From an uncultured Ectothiorhodospiraceae bacterium (GTDB taxonomy: Bacteria > Pseudomonadota > Gammaproteobacteria > UBA6429 > Thiohalophilaceae): 42,286 nucleotides of DNA. Under the pieces are notes generated by a model. The model searched no databases, was not told the origin of the DNA, and saw only the letters and a list, made by a program, of their open reading frames with translations. Position 1 is the first letter of the stretch. Each line of letters starts with the position of its first letter. Shown here piece after piece: positions 7,496-15,980 of the stretch. Position numbers and translations under genes: made by a program. The stretch is taken from NCBI GenBank assembly GCA_947258695.1, contig CAMYJG010000019.1, positions 1 through 42,286 of the forward strand. The letters are read 5' to 3'.

Positions 7496-7837
7496 ATGAA
7501 AATTGAAGAAGCTAAAGCATTAGTTGAAGATTACCTTCGCAAGTCTGAAATAGAAATTAATAATTTCGGTTCATCATTGCCTAATTATAAAAACCCGAAT
7601 ATTAAACTTCGGATAATAAATGAAGAAACTGAAGAGCACGATTTTGGCTGGGTGTTCTATTACAACTCGGAAGAATTTCTTCGAACCGGTAATGTTGAAC
7701 ATTCATTAGTCGGCAATGCGCCCTTAATCGTTGACCAGAAATCCAAAATGATAATAGAAACAGGTACCGCGCAGGCTACTGACGTTTATATTAATAATTA
7801 TAAAAAATATGGCGACCCACATTATGAAAGTGACTAG
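7496..7837 (+). CDS. Imm35/YrhB-type immunity protein, orphan
   Basis: I start at the ATG at 7496 rather than the in-frame TTG at 7490, giving 113 residues. The run GWVFYYNSEEFLRTG, then SLVGNAPLIVDQKSKMI and IETGTAQ, is the signature of the Imm35/YrhB domain of polymorphic-toxin immunity proteins: a small cytoplasmic protein that binds a cognate toxin. No toxin gene, toxin fragment or secretion marker is visible on either side, so it is an orphan. Function is inferred from the family only. Confidence 0.7.
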   Translation: MKIEEAKALVEDYLRKSEIEINNFGSSLPNYKNPNIKLRIINEETEEHDFGWVFYYNSEEFLRTGNVEHSLVGNAPLIVDQKSKMIIETGTAQATDVYINNYKKYGDPHYESD

Positions 7838-7928
7838 TCACCTAACGAACTAATTTTTTTAGTAACACAACGCTGTAACTATTATTTATGGCCATTAATA
7901 AAATGACATTCACTTAGCAGGAGGCTAT

Positions 7929-8366
7929 ATGCAATTATTATTAGGTTGGATATTGATTATATTTCCAGGTCTTTTATATCTTGGACAGCTCATATCTTCT
8001 GTCAATTTTCCTCTTGCACAAAAACTGGGCTTACAAGAAAACCCCAATGAAGCTGATCGCTTGTTACAACGAGCAGAGCGCTATGTCGCCTACTGGGATC
8101 TCATCACCCTACTATGGCTCCCACTCGCAGGCATTCTTATGGTCATTGATTATTTAAACTGGCCGCTATTTGCCTTATTCGGTGGTGCAATCTATTTCGA
8201 TACGGCTGGTCGAGAGGCTGCTAAAAATTTAAGCTTTAAACATGAGGGCATACGAATAGGGGCAGAGAAACAGCGGCGCTTATTTTTTTCGACCTATATA
8301 ATCATGGCACTGCTGGCGATTATTGTTATTGCCTATTCAATAATGGAAATGTCCATTGCCTTTTAG
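7929..8366 (+). CDS. Small integral membrane protein, unrecognised
   Basis: The 145-residue protein has about four hydrophobic segments (3-22, 55-75, 77-92, 120-140) separated by a charged loop (PNEADRLLQRAERYVAYWD). AGGAGG just before the ATG is the strongest ribosome site of this stretch. No family is recognised. It stands alone, 91 bases after the Imm35-like gene and 163 before the CheW-LysM gene. Confidence 0.65.
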   Translation: MQLLLGWILIIFPGLLYLGQLISSVNFPLAQKLGLQENPNEADRLLQRAERYVAYWDLITLLWLPLAGILMVIDYLNWPLFALFGGAIYFDTAGREAAKNLSFKHEGIRIGAEKQRRLFFSTYIIMALLAIIVIAYSIMEMSIAF

Positions 8367-8529
8367 GCTTAAAGCACATGCTTATTATTATTTACAATTA
8401 TAAATTGTACGGCAATTTATTGCGAAAAATCATTATGTGACTGCTTGCTCATAGCACGTCTTCCCCCCTTCAAAAATCCTTATTTACGCCGCTATTACTA
8501 TACGATGTCGGTTTATACGTTTACCAAAA

Positions 8530-10254
8530 ATGAATTTTGAGGCTAATCAACAATCTCTGCTTACCTTCCGGGTTGGCCCGGTGCTGTGCTGTGCCCCGAG
8601 TTTTCCGGTTAGAAGTATTGTCACGCCACCAAAATTGACCCATCCACCAGGCAGTAATACCTCGCAACCCGGTATTTTTAAGCATGGTTCGCATATTGTT
8701 AAGGTGTTGGACTTACGTCAAAAGTTTGGGGTTGAGTTAGCAGAACAAACCCAGCCGGGTAATTTGATTATTACCATTTTTAAAGAAGAGAGCTTTGCCT
8801 TTTGGGTCGATCAAATTCTTGATGTCTTTGATTTTCCAACAAGTGGCTGGGGAGACTTACCAGCAGCAATACCCCGTGGCGTATTTAGCCGTACTTTATT
8901 GCTTAATAAAAAAATTCATCTCTACTCAGAGTTTGAAAAGCTGGCAACCATTAATGACCTGGGATATTTGAAACATTATATTCAGCAACTAAAAGAACAA
9001 TCGACTGAAAAAAAAGCGGTTACCAAAAAAGAAAGGCCTACCGTTAGGAATACAGGACAAACGAACGCTAAATCGTTAACCGAGAAAGAGCCAGAAAAAA
9101 TTAGTCCGGCAGCGGTTTCCAAGGTTACTGATAACACTGCATCGACAGCATCGACAGCATCGACAGCATCGACAGCATCGACAGCATCGACAGCAAAAAA
9201 TACACCTTCATCACAGGTTAATCCAACTTTATTTGGTAGAAAAAAAGAACCCTCTAAACCTATTACAACTTCGACATCGACTGCCTATAAAAAACCAGCA
9301 GCGACAATTACTGAAAAACCCAGACCATCTGTTAGCGCTCAGAAAAATACTGTTATACCGCCATCAAGTGCAACTCAAAGTAATACCTTTACTACTGATA
9401 AAGCGAACAGCCCTGATAATAATATCAACCAGGATTCAGCTAACTCGTCAGGGTTCGGCCTATTGCTTTTCTTTTTTATTCTGCTGGGTGCCATCGGCGC
9501 CGGTATATATTATCTGCTTGCAGAACCAACTAATGTAGTTAAATATAAAAAAGTAACACCAATACAATCGACAACCACTCAATATACCGAGACGACGGTT
9601 ATTCCGCCTGTTGTAGATTCTAGCTATGATGAAGTTGATGCAGTCAGTGAGCCCGTTCAAGAAACCTTCTCCACTTTAACCGAGGATGAAGTAAATTCAG
9701 CTGACATTGATGAAGATGAAACCATTGCAGAAGCAAGCTCTCTAAGTGAGGCTAATGTTTCTCAAGAAATAATAGCGCCCATTGATATTGATGACAGTTC
9801 AACCATTGAATCTCAAGCTGAAACAACAACACTCAATGAGACTGAGCTCGAACAAACTGACAGTTCATCTTACCGGGCTGACATCACCTCGATTGATAAT
9901 GAAATTACAATTACTCTGCATCAACCTAGCCCTGACAAACTCGCTGCTACCGAGGAAAAGGTCTTACCTTTAGAAAGCGAACAAATCGAGGAGAGTAAAA
10001 TTGAAGAAAAAGTCGCTGAGCCTGCCCCAGTTAAAGAGCTTAAAGCGGAAGAGATTAAAAAAGATATCGAGAAAAAAATAACCTATAAAGAAGTTATTCA
10101 TGTTGTGGTGAAAGGCGACACTTTGTGGGCGATTGCAAAAAAATACGTCAACAACCCCTTCCTCTATCCAGAGCTGGCCCGATTAAGTAACATTAAAAAT
10201 CCACATCGTATTTATCCCGGTAACCGTGTCAAAATACGTTTTGTAAAAAATTAA
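8530..10254 (+). CDS. CheW-like domain, transmembrane and LysM fusion protein
   Basis: The protein has 574 residues. Residues 8-140 read as a CheW/SH3-like coupling domain: LLTFRVGPVLCCAPSFPV, then VRSIV, HIVKVLDLRQKFGVE, FAFWVDQILDVFDF and KIHLYSEFEKL. A low-complexity linker contains six Ala-Ser-Thr repeats (204-221). A single membrane helix is at about 307-329 (GLLLFFFILLGAIGAGIYYL). An acidic Ser/Thr/Glu-rich linker follows, and a C-terminal LysM domain (523-572, VVVKGDTLWAIAKKY ... IYPGNRVKIRF). The order puts CheW in the cytoplasm and LysM in the periplasm on peptidoglycan, so the protein could anchor a chemosensory array or signalling protein to the cell wall. It has no good ribosome site and no che genes nearby. 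FimV is comparable in having LysM plus TM, but lacks CheW. Confidence 0.82.
   Translation: MNFEANQQSLLTFRVGPVLCCAPSFPVRSIVTPPKLTHPPGSNTSQPGIFKHGSHIVKVLDLRQKFGVELAEQTQPGNLIITIFKEESFAFWVDQILDVFDFPTSGWGDLPAAIPRGVFSRTLLLNKKIHLYSEFEKLATINDLGYLKHYIQQLKEQSTEKKAVTKKERPTVRNTGQTNAKSLTEKEPEKISPAAVSKVTDNTASTASTASTASTASTASTAKNTPSSQVNPTLFGRKKEPSKPITTSTSTAYKKPAATITEKPRPSVSAQKNTVIPPSSATQSNTFTTDKANSPDNNINQDSANSSGFGLLLFFFILLGAIGAGIYYLLAEPTNVVKYKKVTPIQSTTTQYTETTVIPPVVDSSYDEVDAVSEPVQETFSTLTEDEVNSADIDEDETIAEASSLSEANVSQEIIAPIDIDDSSTIESQAETTTLNETELEQTDSSSYRADITSIDNEITITLHQPSPDKLAATEEKVLPLESEQIEESKIEEKVAEPAPVKELKAEEIKKDIEKKITYKEVIHVVVKGDTLWAIAKKYVNNPFLYPELARLSNIKNPHRIYPGNRVKIRFVKN
9139..9192 (+). repeat. Six tandem 9-base repeats (Ala-Ser-Thr codons)
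   Basis: GCATCGACA is repeated six times without a mismatch, followed by a partial GCA. It lies in frame within the CheW-TM-LysM gene, so copy-number change by slippage would alter linker length but not frame. Confidence 0.95.
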
Positions 10255-10291
10255 CCCTGTTGATATTCACCCACCCGTTTGAGGCTTTTTC

Positions 10292-10774
10292 ATGTTAACC
10301 GTGGCAGATTTACCCGCGCAGGCGCTACAAAATTTACTCGATCGCTATTCAATTATTGTTAAAACCGTGCCCAATAATGAACCAATTCCCGGTAGTTTTT
10401 GGGGGGATTCTGAGGCTGGGATAATTGAAAATATGCTCTATGTCCGCCCTGAAACCCCCGTACATTCGGCGTTACACGAGGCCTGCCACTATATTTGCCT
10501 GGATTCAGCCCGTCGTGATGGTTTACACACTGATGCCGGGGGCGATTATGACGAAGAAAATGCGGTTTGTTACCTGCAAATATTACTGGCCGCTAAACTT
10601 TCTGGTTGCTCTGCCGATACATTGATGAAGAACATGGACAGCTGGGGCTACACATTTCGACTGGGATCAGCATTGGCCTGGTTTGAAGATGATGCAGAGG
10701 ATGCCCGGCAGTGGCTATTAAAAGAGCAATTAATTGATCAGGACAATCAACCAACCTGGCAATTGCGGCAATAA
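10292..10774 (+). CDS. Conserved protein with a HExxH motif
   Basis: The 160-residue cytoplasmic protein carries HEACH at 62-66 followed by DYDEENAVCYLQ (Glu89/Glu90). This spacing resembles a zinc metallopeptidase (HExxH plus a downstream Glu, as in the ImmA/IrrE group), though the rest of the chain does not let me place it in that family. Other residues near the motif (FWGDSEAG, YVRPETPVHSAL) look conserved-like. It follows the CheW-LysM gene by 37 bases and precedes the ComFB-like gene by 16. It is likely to be a protease-fold protein, but activity is not shown. Confidence 0.68.
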   Translation: MLTVADLPAQALQNLLDRYSIIVKTVPNNEPIPGSFWGDSEAGIIENMLYVRPETPVHSALHEACHYICLDSARRDGLHTDAGGDYDEENAVCYLQILLAAKLSGCSADTLMKNMDSWGYTFRLGSALAWFEDDAEDARQWLLKEQLIDQDNQPTWQLRQ

Positions 10775-10790
10775 TGGAGACAGGAAAAAA

Positions 10791-11084
10791 ATGGCTTTCG
10801 ATAACATAACTAACTATTTTGAAAAACTCGTTTTTGATTCGCTACAAAAATTAATAGCGGATGGTCAGTTAGAAAATGATGAAGATTTTTTGGGTGATAT
10901 TGCCTGTGTCGCACTCAACCAATTGCCTTCACGTTATGTTCGCCACAATGTCGATATGGTTTTTTACATGACTCTTGAAGAAAGAGAACAAAACCAGGTC
11001 ATTGTTGATGATGCCGTCATCACCGCGATTGACTATGTGCAGAAACATCGCCATAGCGAACGACCTGAAACGATCAATCAATAA
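10791..11084 (+). CDS. ComFB-family (late competence) protein
   Basis: I take the ATG at 10791, behind CAGGA at 10781-10785, and not the upstream in-frame codons that overlap the preceding gene, giving 97 residues. The order NYFEKLVFDSL, DIACVALNQLPSRYV (37-50) and NVDMVFYM is typical of ComFB-like proteins. The usual Cys-rich zinc knuckle of Bacillus ComFB is reduced to one Cys. In several bacteria ComFB-like proteins are c-di-nucleotide-binding regulators; I infer only family membership here. It sits 16 bases from each neighbour and is probably in one operon with apaG. Confidence 0.75.
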   Translation: MAFDNITNYFEKLVFDSLQKLIADGQLENDEDFLGDIACVALNQLPSRYVRHNVDMVFYMTLEEREQNQVIVDDAVITAIDYVQKHRHSERPETINQ

Positions 11085-11100
11085 ATTTTAATGAGAGACT

Positions 11101-11487
11101 ATGACTGAAAACAACCCAATTTATGATACTCGCGTTGAAGTACAAACGAGTTATATTTCAGATCAGTCTGAGCCGGATGACCAGCGTTTTGTTTTTTCGT
11201 ACACCATCACCATTGAAAACCATGGTGAAATTCCCGCGAAACTTTTAAGTCGCCATTGGTATATTACTGATGCCGATGGCAATGTACAGGAAGTTGAAGG
11301 TGACGGTGTGGTTGGCGAACAACCGCATTTAAAACCCGGTGATGGTTTTCGTTATACCAGTGGTACTGTTTTAAAAACACCGGTGGGTAGCATGCACGGT
11401 ACTTATCACATGCTTGCCGATGACGGCACAGAGTTTGATACACCGATAGCTCCTTTCACCCTATCTATTCCTCATTCTTTACATTAA
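11101..11487 (+). CDS. apaG: ApaG family protein
   Basis: The 128-residue protein has the FN3-like ApaG fold and family motifs: RFVFSYTITIENHGEIPAKL, SRHWYITDADG, GVVGEQPHLKPGDGFRYTSG and GSMHGTYHM. ApaG is linked to Co2+/Mg2+ homeostasis and resembles the substrate-binding domain of FBXO3; its precise action is not settled. Length equals the usual 125-130. It precedes apaH by 39 bases, as in many gammaproteobacteria, without the ksgA/pdxA genes often found upstream. Confidence 0.95.
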   Translation: MTENNPIYDTRVEVQTSYISDQSEPDDQRFVFSYTITIENHGEIPAKLLSRHWYITDADGNVQEVEGDGVVGEQPHLKPGDGFRYTSGTVLKTPVGSMHGTYHMLADDGTEFDTPIAPFTLSIPHSLH

Positions 11488-11526
11488 GACTTGCGGCTAC
11501 TCTTTTTTTGCTAGACACTTAGGTCT

Positions 11527-12363
11527 ATGGCTACCTATGCAATTGGTGATCTACAGGGCTGCTATGAATCCCTGTTAGCATTACTCGAAAAAATTCATTT
11601 TGATAAAACAAAAGATACCCTCTGGTTTGCCGGTGACCTTGTTAACCGTGGGCCTGATTCATTATCCTGTTTACGTTTTGTTAAATCACTCGGCGACAGT
11701 GCCATTACGGTACTGGGAAACCATGATCTTCACTTGTTAGCCATTGCAGCAGAACATAAAAAAAATAATGACAAGGGAATTAAAAAAATTCTGAAAGCAG
11801 AAGACTCCCTGGACTTACTGCACTGGTTAAGGACTCGACCACTAATTCATCATGATAAAAAATTAGCTTATACCATGGTACATGCGGGGGTTTACCCAAA
11901 ATGGAGTCTGAAAAAAGCATTGTCTTACGCCGATGAACTTCAGCAAGTACTCGCAAGTGACAACTTTATTGATTTTATTCATAACATGTACGGCAATAAG
12001 CCTGCGAAATGGAAAAAGAGCCTTGCAGACTGGGACAGGTTACGTTTTATCTGTAACGCATTTACCCGCATGCGTTACTGTTATGACAATGGAAAACTGG
12101 ATTTCAATCGTAATGATACACCACAGGTAGAAGCCTCTGATCTAGTTCCCTGGTTTGATGTCCCGGAGCGAAAAATGAAAAATGAAAAAATCCTGTTTGG
12201 TCACTGGTCAACCCTGGGGCTGCTAAAAAGAAATGATGTTTATGCGCTGGATACCGGTTGTGTCTGGGGGGGGAATTTGACCGCGTTACGAATTGATAGT
12301 GAAGAGCCGGAGTACATCAGTATAAACTGCCAGAGTGAGGCGAACCCGGCTGATTATATTTAA
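11527..12363 (+). CDS. apaH: Bis(5'-nucleosyl)-tetraphosphatase, symmetrical
   Basis: The 278-residue enzyme has the metallophosphoesterase motifs GDLQGC (7-12), GDLVNRGPDS (about 37-46) and GNHD (about 66-69), and the C-terminal LFGHWSTLG. It cleaves Ap4A into two ADP and also removes Np4 caps from RNA in Enterobacteria. The catalytic metal ligands Asp, His and Asn are visible. It follows apaG in the same operon and ends five bases before a convergent gene, so no separate terminator is seen between them. Confidence 0.97.
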   Translation: MATYAIGDLQGCYESLLALLEKIHFDKTKDTLWFAGDLVNRGPDSLSCLRFVKSLGDSAITVLGNHDLHLLAIAAEHKKNNDKGIKKILKAEDSLDLLHWLRTRPLIHHDKKLAYTMVHAGVYPKWSLKKALSYADELQQVLASDNFIDFIHNMYGNKPAKWKKSLADWDRLRFICNAFTRMRYCYDNGKLDFNRNDTPQVEASDLVPWFDVPERKMKNEKILFGHWSTLGLLKRNDVYALDTGCVWGGNLTALRIDSEEPEYISINCQSEANPADYI

Positions 12364-12368
12364 TAATA

Positions 12369-12719
12369 TTAACAGGTCGATTCACACTTTAAGGTTGGTA
12401 TTGTCTCTTCTATATTTTTCAGCGTCTTCACTTCGTTATAACAATACTCTGAGCAGTGTCCTTTTTTATCCGGTACGCAAATAAATATTTCTGCCTGGCA
12501 AGCGTCTTTTAACTGGCAGCCTTTCTTTACCGCGACCCAATCGGTAAAACCATCTTTATTTAAATCTTTTTTATAACGGGGTGAAGGCCATTCAGTTTTC
12601 TTTGCACCGTACATGTCTTCAAGCATATAGCGAATATCATCAGGCACATCTTCATTTGCGGCCAACAACTGCGATGAAAGCAAAGTCAACAATGTAAAAA
12701 GTATCGTGCGCGATATCAT
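12369..12719 (-). CDS. Small exported Cys-rich protein, unrecognised
   Basis: The 116-residue protein has a signal peptide (1-20, LLTLLSSQLLA). The mature part contains DLNKDGFTDWVAVKKGC, which resembles a single EF-hand or dockerin-type calcium loop or FG-GAP motif, and eight cysteines (KKGC, DAC, IFIC, HC, YC, LKC, STC), enough for several disulfides. It lies one base after folA, so it is probably the third gene of thyA-folA-orf. No function is recognised. The DWAV motif is like the one in the exported cassette-2 protein, with no other similarity visible. Confidence 0.72.
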   Translation of the reverse strand: MISRTILFTLLTLLSSQLLAANEDVPDDIRYMLEDMYGAKKTEWPSPRYKKDLNKDGFTDWVAVKKGCQLKDACQAEIFICVPDKKGHCSEYCYNEVKTLKNIEETIPTLKCESTC

Positions 12720-12720
12720 C

Positions 12721-13209
12721 TTATTTTCTGTCTAATACAATAAAACTATGTGCATAACGATTTTTGTCATCGCTTTTATGATCGATTTTTTCAACCCTGT
12801 TCCAATCCTTGTTGTCTATTTCCGGGAACCAGGCATCGCCATCCAGTTGTGCATGCACAAAGGTTAAATATAACCTGTCTGCCCTGGGTAGCATTTGTTC
12901 ATAAAACGAGGCGCCACCGATAATCATAACCTCATCTACATCACCCACAGCTTTGATGGCATCTTCAACTGAATGAACCACGATACTGTCTTCGGCCTGG
13001 TAGTTTTCATCACGCGTGATAATAATATTGGTTCTGCCGGGTAATGGCTTGGCACCAAATGATTCAAATGTTTTACGCCCCATTACAATAGGTTTGCCCA
13101 TGGTGTTCTGGCGAAACCATTTCATATCATTCGGTAATTTCCAGGGCAGGGTATTTTTTATGCCAATAACTCGATCTTCGGTCATCGCGGCAATCATCGA
13201 TATCTTCAT
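12721..13209 (-). CDS. folA: Dihydrofolate reductase
   Basis: The 162-residue enzyme reduces dihydrofolate with NADPH and works with ThyA, which consumes methylene-THF and gives dihydrofolate. Motifs: MIAAMTEDRVIGIKNTLPW at the N-terminus, LPNDMKWF (with the substrate-contacting Asp), GRKTFESFG, and VMIIGGASFYEQ in the middle. Its ATG overlaps the thyA stop by one base (TAATG), so translation is coupled. The length is usual for chromosomal FolA. Confidence 0.97.
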   Translation of the reverse strand: MKISMIAAMTEDRVIGIKNTLPWKLPNDMKWFRQNTMGKPIVMGRKTFESFGAKPLPGRTNIIITRDENYQAEDSIVVHSVEDAIKAVGDVDEVMIIGGASFYEQMLPRADRLYLTFVHAQLDGDAWFPEIDNKDWNRVEKIDHKSDDKNRYAHSFIVLDRK

Positions 13210-14003
13210 TAAACCGCAACAACCCCTTTAATGTGTTCATGCGCTTCGTAACCCACCAGTTCAAAATCATCAATGGTGAATGCAAAAATATCTTTCACCT
13301 CTGGATTGATTTTCATGGTGGGTATCGGAAGTGGATCACGACTGAGTTGTAACTCTGTTTGTTCCATGTGATTCGAATATAAATGCGCATCACCAAGGGT
13401 ATGAACAAAATCTCCCACTTCTAAGTCACAGACCTGGGCAATCATCATGGTCAGCAATGCATAAGAGGCAATATTAAAAGGCACACCAAGAAAAATATCG
13501 GCACTGCGTTGGTATAACTGGCAAGACAGCTTGCCATCAGCCACATAAAATTGAAAAAAAGCATGACAAGGTGGTAAAGCCATACTTTCAATTTCACCAA
13601 CATTCCAGGCGCTGACAATTAAACGTCGTGAATCTGGGTTATTTTTTATTTGCTCTACTACCTGTGATATCTGGTCGATGTGTTTGCCATTGGCCGTCGG
13701 CCATGAACGCCACTGCGAACCGTAAACCGGGCCCAGGTTACCCTCTTCATCGGCCCATTCGTCCCAAATCCGGACTTTGTTATCTTTTAAATATTTAATA
13801 TTGGTGTCGCCTTTCAAGAACCAGAGTAGTTCGTGAATAATTGAGCGAAGATGGAGTTTTTTGGTAGTGACAACGGGAAAGCCCTCTGCCAAGTTAAACC
13901 GCATCTGGTAGCCAAATACGCTTTTGGTTCCTGTGCCGGTTCGATCTTCCTTTTCGATACCGTTATCCCTGACATGCCGCATTAAATCTAGATACTGCTT
14001 CAC
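13209..14003 (-). CDS. thyA: Thymidylate synthase
   Basis: The 264-residue protein matches the length of E. coli ThyA and keeps the catalytic Cys146 in [13 protein letters not shown]. Other family blocks seen are [37 protein letters not shown] and [13 protein letters not shown]. It makes dTMP from dUMP using methylene-tetrahydrofolate. It is the first gene of thyA-folA-orf on this strand and is preceded by about 130 bases containing the terminator of the neighbouring DUF302-like gene. Confidence 0.98.
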   Translation of the reverse strand: MKQYLDLMRHVRDNGIEKEDRTGTGTKSVFGYQMRFNLAEGFPVVTTKKLHLRSIIHELLWFLKGDTNIKYLKDNKVRIWDEWADEEGNLGPVYGSQWRSWPTANGKHIDQISQVVEQIKNNPDSRRLIVSAWNVGEIESMALPPCHAFFQFYVADGKLSCQLYQRSADIFLGVPFNIASYALLTMMIAQVCDLEVGDFVHTLGDAHLYSNHMEQTELQLSRDPLPIPTMKINPEVKDIFAFTIDDFELVGYEAHEHIKGVVAV

Positions 14004-14082
14004 AAATAGCCCCTTCTATCTCAATTTTTTCAGGCTACATTATATGCTGAATATGCAGGCAGGACACATAGAAAACGCGGAC

Positions 14083-14112
14083 AAAAAAAAGCCGGATGTC
14101 TTAATCCGGCTT
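14083..14112 (-). terminator. Intrinsic terminator after the DUF302-like gene
   Basis: A nine-pair stem (AAGCCGGAT 14089-14097, ATCCGGCTT 14104-14112) with a six-base loop is followed, on the minus strand, by a run of T (A at 14083-14090). Confidence 0.9.
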
Positions 14113-14131
14113 CTATTTTTTGTATTGCCAA

Positions 14132-15076
14132 TTAATCGATTTCCTCGGGAATCGGCCATACGCCACCCGCAAGCTGGATAAAATATTCTTCATAAACGTA
14201 GGGTAAATCCATTAGCTTGCCAAAGCTGTGTTTTCCAAACATGTGTAAATCCGGAAAATTGATGGCCAGGCGGAAATGGGGATGCATCATAAAGACCCGT
14301 TTACCAGAAACCATGATTTCATACGGCAAATGGGCACTGCGGCGCAGTTCTTTGCTATCAATAATATCCATAACAAAGCGATCATTGAGGAATTTCTGGT
14401 CTTTGGTGTCATTCTTCAGGCTGACCCCAAAAACAGACTGCTGCTTACCCGGGACATTGATGCGATAGACTTTTTTCATGTCTTTCAGCTCTCGGCCAAA
14501 TCCTCTCTCTACAAACTGGAGTGCCGCTTTGTGTGACTTGTGCTCGGCCAGCTCCATAAAGCCATTAAAGCCTTCTAAACCAAACGCATAGTTGTAATCA
14601 CCTAGCTCACGCGAATCGATACCCTTGCCACCAAAATCTTTCACGTAACCCAGTGTTTTCGCGAGTTTTGTTCGGGTCGAGCTGAGATAATCTTTCATAT
14701 TGTAGGCAATGCCGATATAAGTGGGATTGTTATGCACAACCTGCACATCCTGGGCATATTGAGTAATTGAAACGCGAAGTGCTGCGCCAAAACCACCATA
14801 CTTGCTTTTTTTGGCCGCTTTTAATAATGCGTTGTCGGTAATAATAAAGATTTTCGTGTTTTGATAAGGCTCATAAACACCAACAATCTGGTAGCCAGCA
14901 TCGACGAGCTGTTTTGTTACCTTTGTCGATACCGTGGCAATTTGTGAATTTGAGTAGATTTTTGCCAGGCTAAACGGCTTCAGTAAGATGGCTTTTTCTT
15001 CAGCATATGCCGTGTTCAGGAGCAGCGCCAGGATCATGAATCCGATTGCGCTAATTTTCATCTGCAAATACTTCAT
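14132..15076 (-). CDS. Exported DUF302-like protein
   Basis: The ATG at 15076 (314 residues) is preferred over the TTG at 15085 because AGGGA at 15086-15090 sits nine bases upstream. A signal peptide covers about the first 26 residues (LALLLNTAYA, cleavage before EEKAI). Residues 40-160 resemble the DUF302 fold (VSTKVTKQLVDAGYQIVGVYE, then ITDNALL and VSITQYA). The C-terminal half (FELAEHKSH..., GVSLKNDTKDQKF..., KHSFGKLMDL) is not familiar. Function is unknown. It is a single gene with its own terminator. Confidence 0.65.
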   Translation of the reverse strand: MKYLQMKISAIGFMILALLLNTAYAEEKAILLKPFSLAKIYSNSQIATVSTKVTKQLVDAGYQIVGVYEPYQNTKIFIITDNALLKAAKKSKYGGFGAALRVSITQYAQDVQVVHNNPTYIGIAYNMKDYLSSTRTKLAKTLGYVKDFGGKGIDSRELGDYNYAFGLEGFNGFMELAEHKSHKAALQFVERGFGRELKDMKKVYRINVPGKQQSVFGVSLKNDTKDQKFLNDRFVMDIIDSKELRRSAHLPYEIMVSGKRVFMMHPHFRLAINFPDLHMFGKHSFGKLMDLPYVYEEYFIQLAGGVWPIPEEID

Positions 15077-15209
15077 AGTTAACAATCCCTTTCATAAATT
15101 AATAACATGAAGTTTGCTCTAATTAAGCAACTCATTATGTACGTTTCGTTACATATAGGGGATTTCACCTAGGTATTTTGCAATGTTTAACATTTCAATG
15201 AGTTTTTCC

Positions 15210-15980
15210 TTATTTTTTGTAGGCAAGCCAGATCATTGCGAGTCCGGCAATGATAATGGGCACTGTTAACATCTGCCCCTGGGTCAGCCAACCCCAGGCA
15301 ATGTAGCCTAAATGTGCGTCCGGCACCCGTACAAATTCTACGAGGAACCTGAAAATGCCATAACCGATAAAGAACACCGAGATGGTCGCCATACGGGGGC
15401 GTGGTTTTGCGCTAAACCACCACAAAATGACAAACAAAACCGCCCCTTCGAGAAAGGCTTCATACAATGGATTGGGGTGGCGTGGTAATTTATCGGCAGC
15501 AGGAAAAATCATTCCCCAGGGTAAATCGGTTGGCTTGCCCCACAGCTCACCATTTATAAAGTTACCAATGCGTCCAAACCCCAGCCCCAGTGGAATTAGT
15601 GGTGCACCGAAGTCCAGGATATTGAAGTAGCCTTTTTTATATTTACGATTAAATAAGACCATGGCGAGCATTACACCCAGCATGCCACCATGAAACGACA
15701 TACCACCTTGCCAGACCTGAAAAATCATCAAAGGATCATCAATAAAGTCAGAGAAGGTATAAAAGACGACGTACCCCACCCTACCACCGAGTATGACGCC
15801 AAGCCCGCCATAAAAAAGTAAATCGTCAATTTCTACATTATTCCAATCCTGGTACTGACGCCGGGTTTGCAAACGCGCCAGCCACCAGGCGCTGACAAAT
15901 GCCAATACATACATCAGGCCATACCAGTGTATGCCCCAGCCAAAAATTGAAAAGGCAACCGGATCAAAGTTAACGACCAT
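15210..15980 (-). CDS. lgt: Phosphatidylglycerol-prolipoprotein diacylglyceryl transferase
   Basis: The 256-residue integral membrane enzyme transfers diacylglycerol to the lipobox Cys of prolipoproteins at the inner membrane. It has the HGGMLG motif (97-102) and the signature GFGRIGNFINGELWG (134-148) with the essential Arg and Asn, plus the usual seven hydrophobic segments. Its start overlaps the end of rlmI by 11 bases, so it is translated from the same mRNA. The two DUF5666 lipoproteins and the lipoprotein at 38914 are natural substrates. Confidence 0.97.
   Translation of the reverse strand: MVVNFDPVAFSIFGWGIHWYGLMYVLAFVSAWWLARLQTRRQYQDWNNVEIDDLLFYGGLGVILGGRVGYVVFYTFSDFIDDPLMIFQVWQGGMSFHGGMLGVMLAMVLFNRKYKKGYFNILDFGAPLIPLGLGFGRIGNFINGELWGKPTDLPWGMIFPAADKLPRHPNPLYEAFLEGAVLFVILWWFSAKPRPRMATISVFFIGYGIFRFLVEFVRVPDAHLGYIAWGWLTQGQMLTVPIIIAGLAMIWLAYKK

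Noticed and set aside
9139-9192. Six tandem repeats considered as a CRISPR array
   Set aside because: Units are 9 bases with no spacers and lie in frame in a gene.
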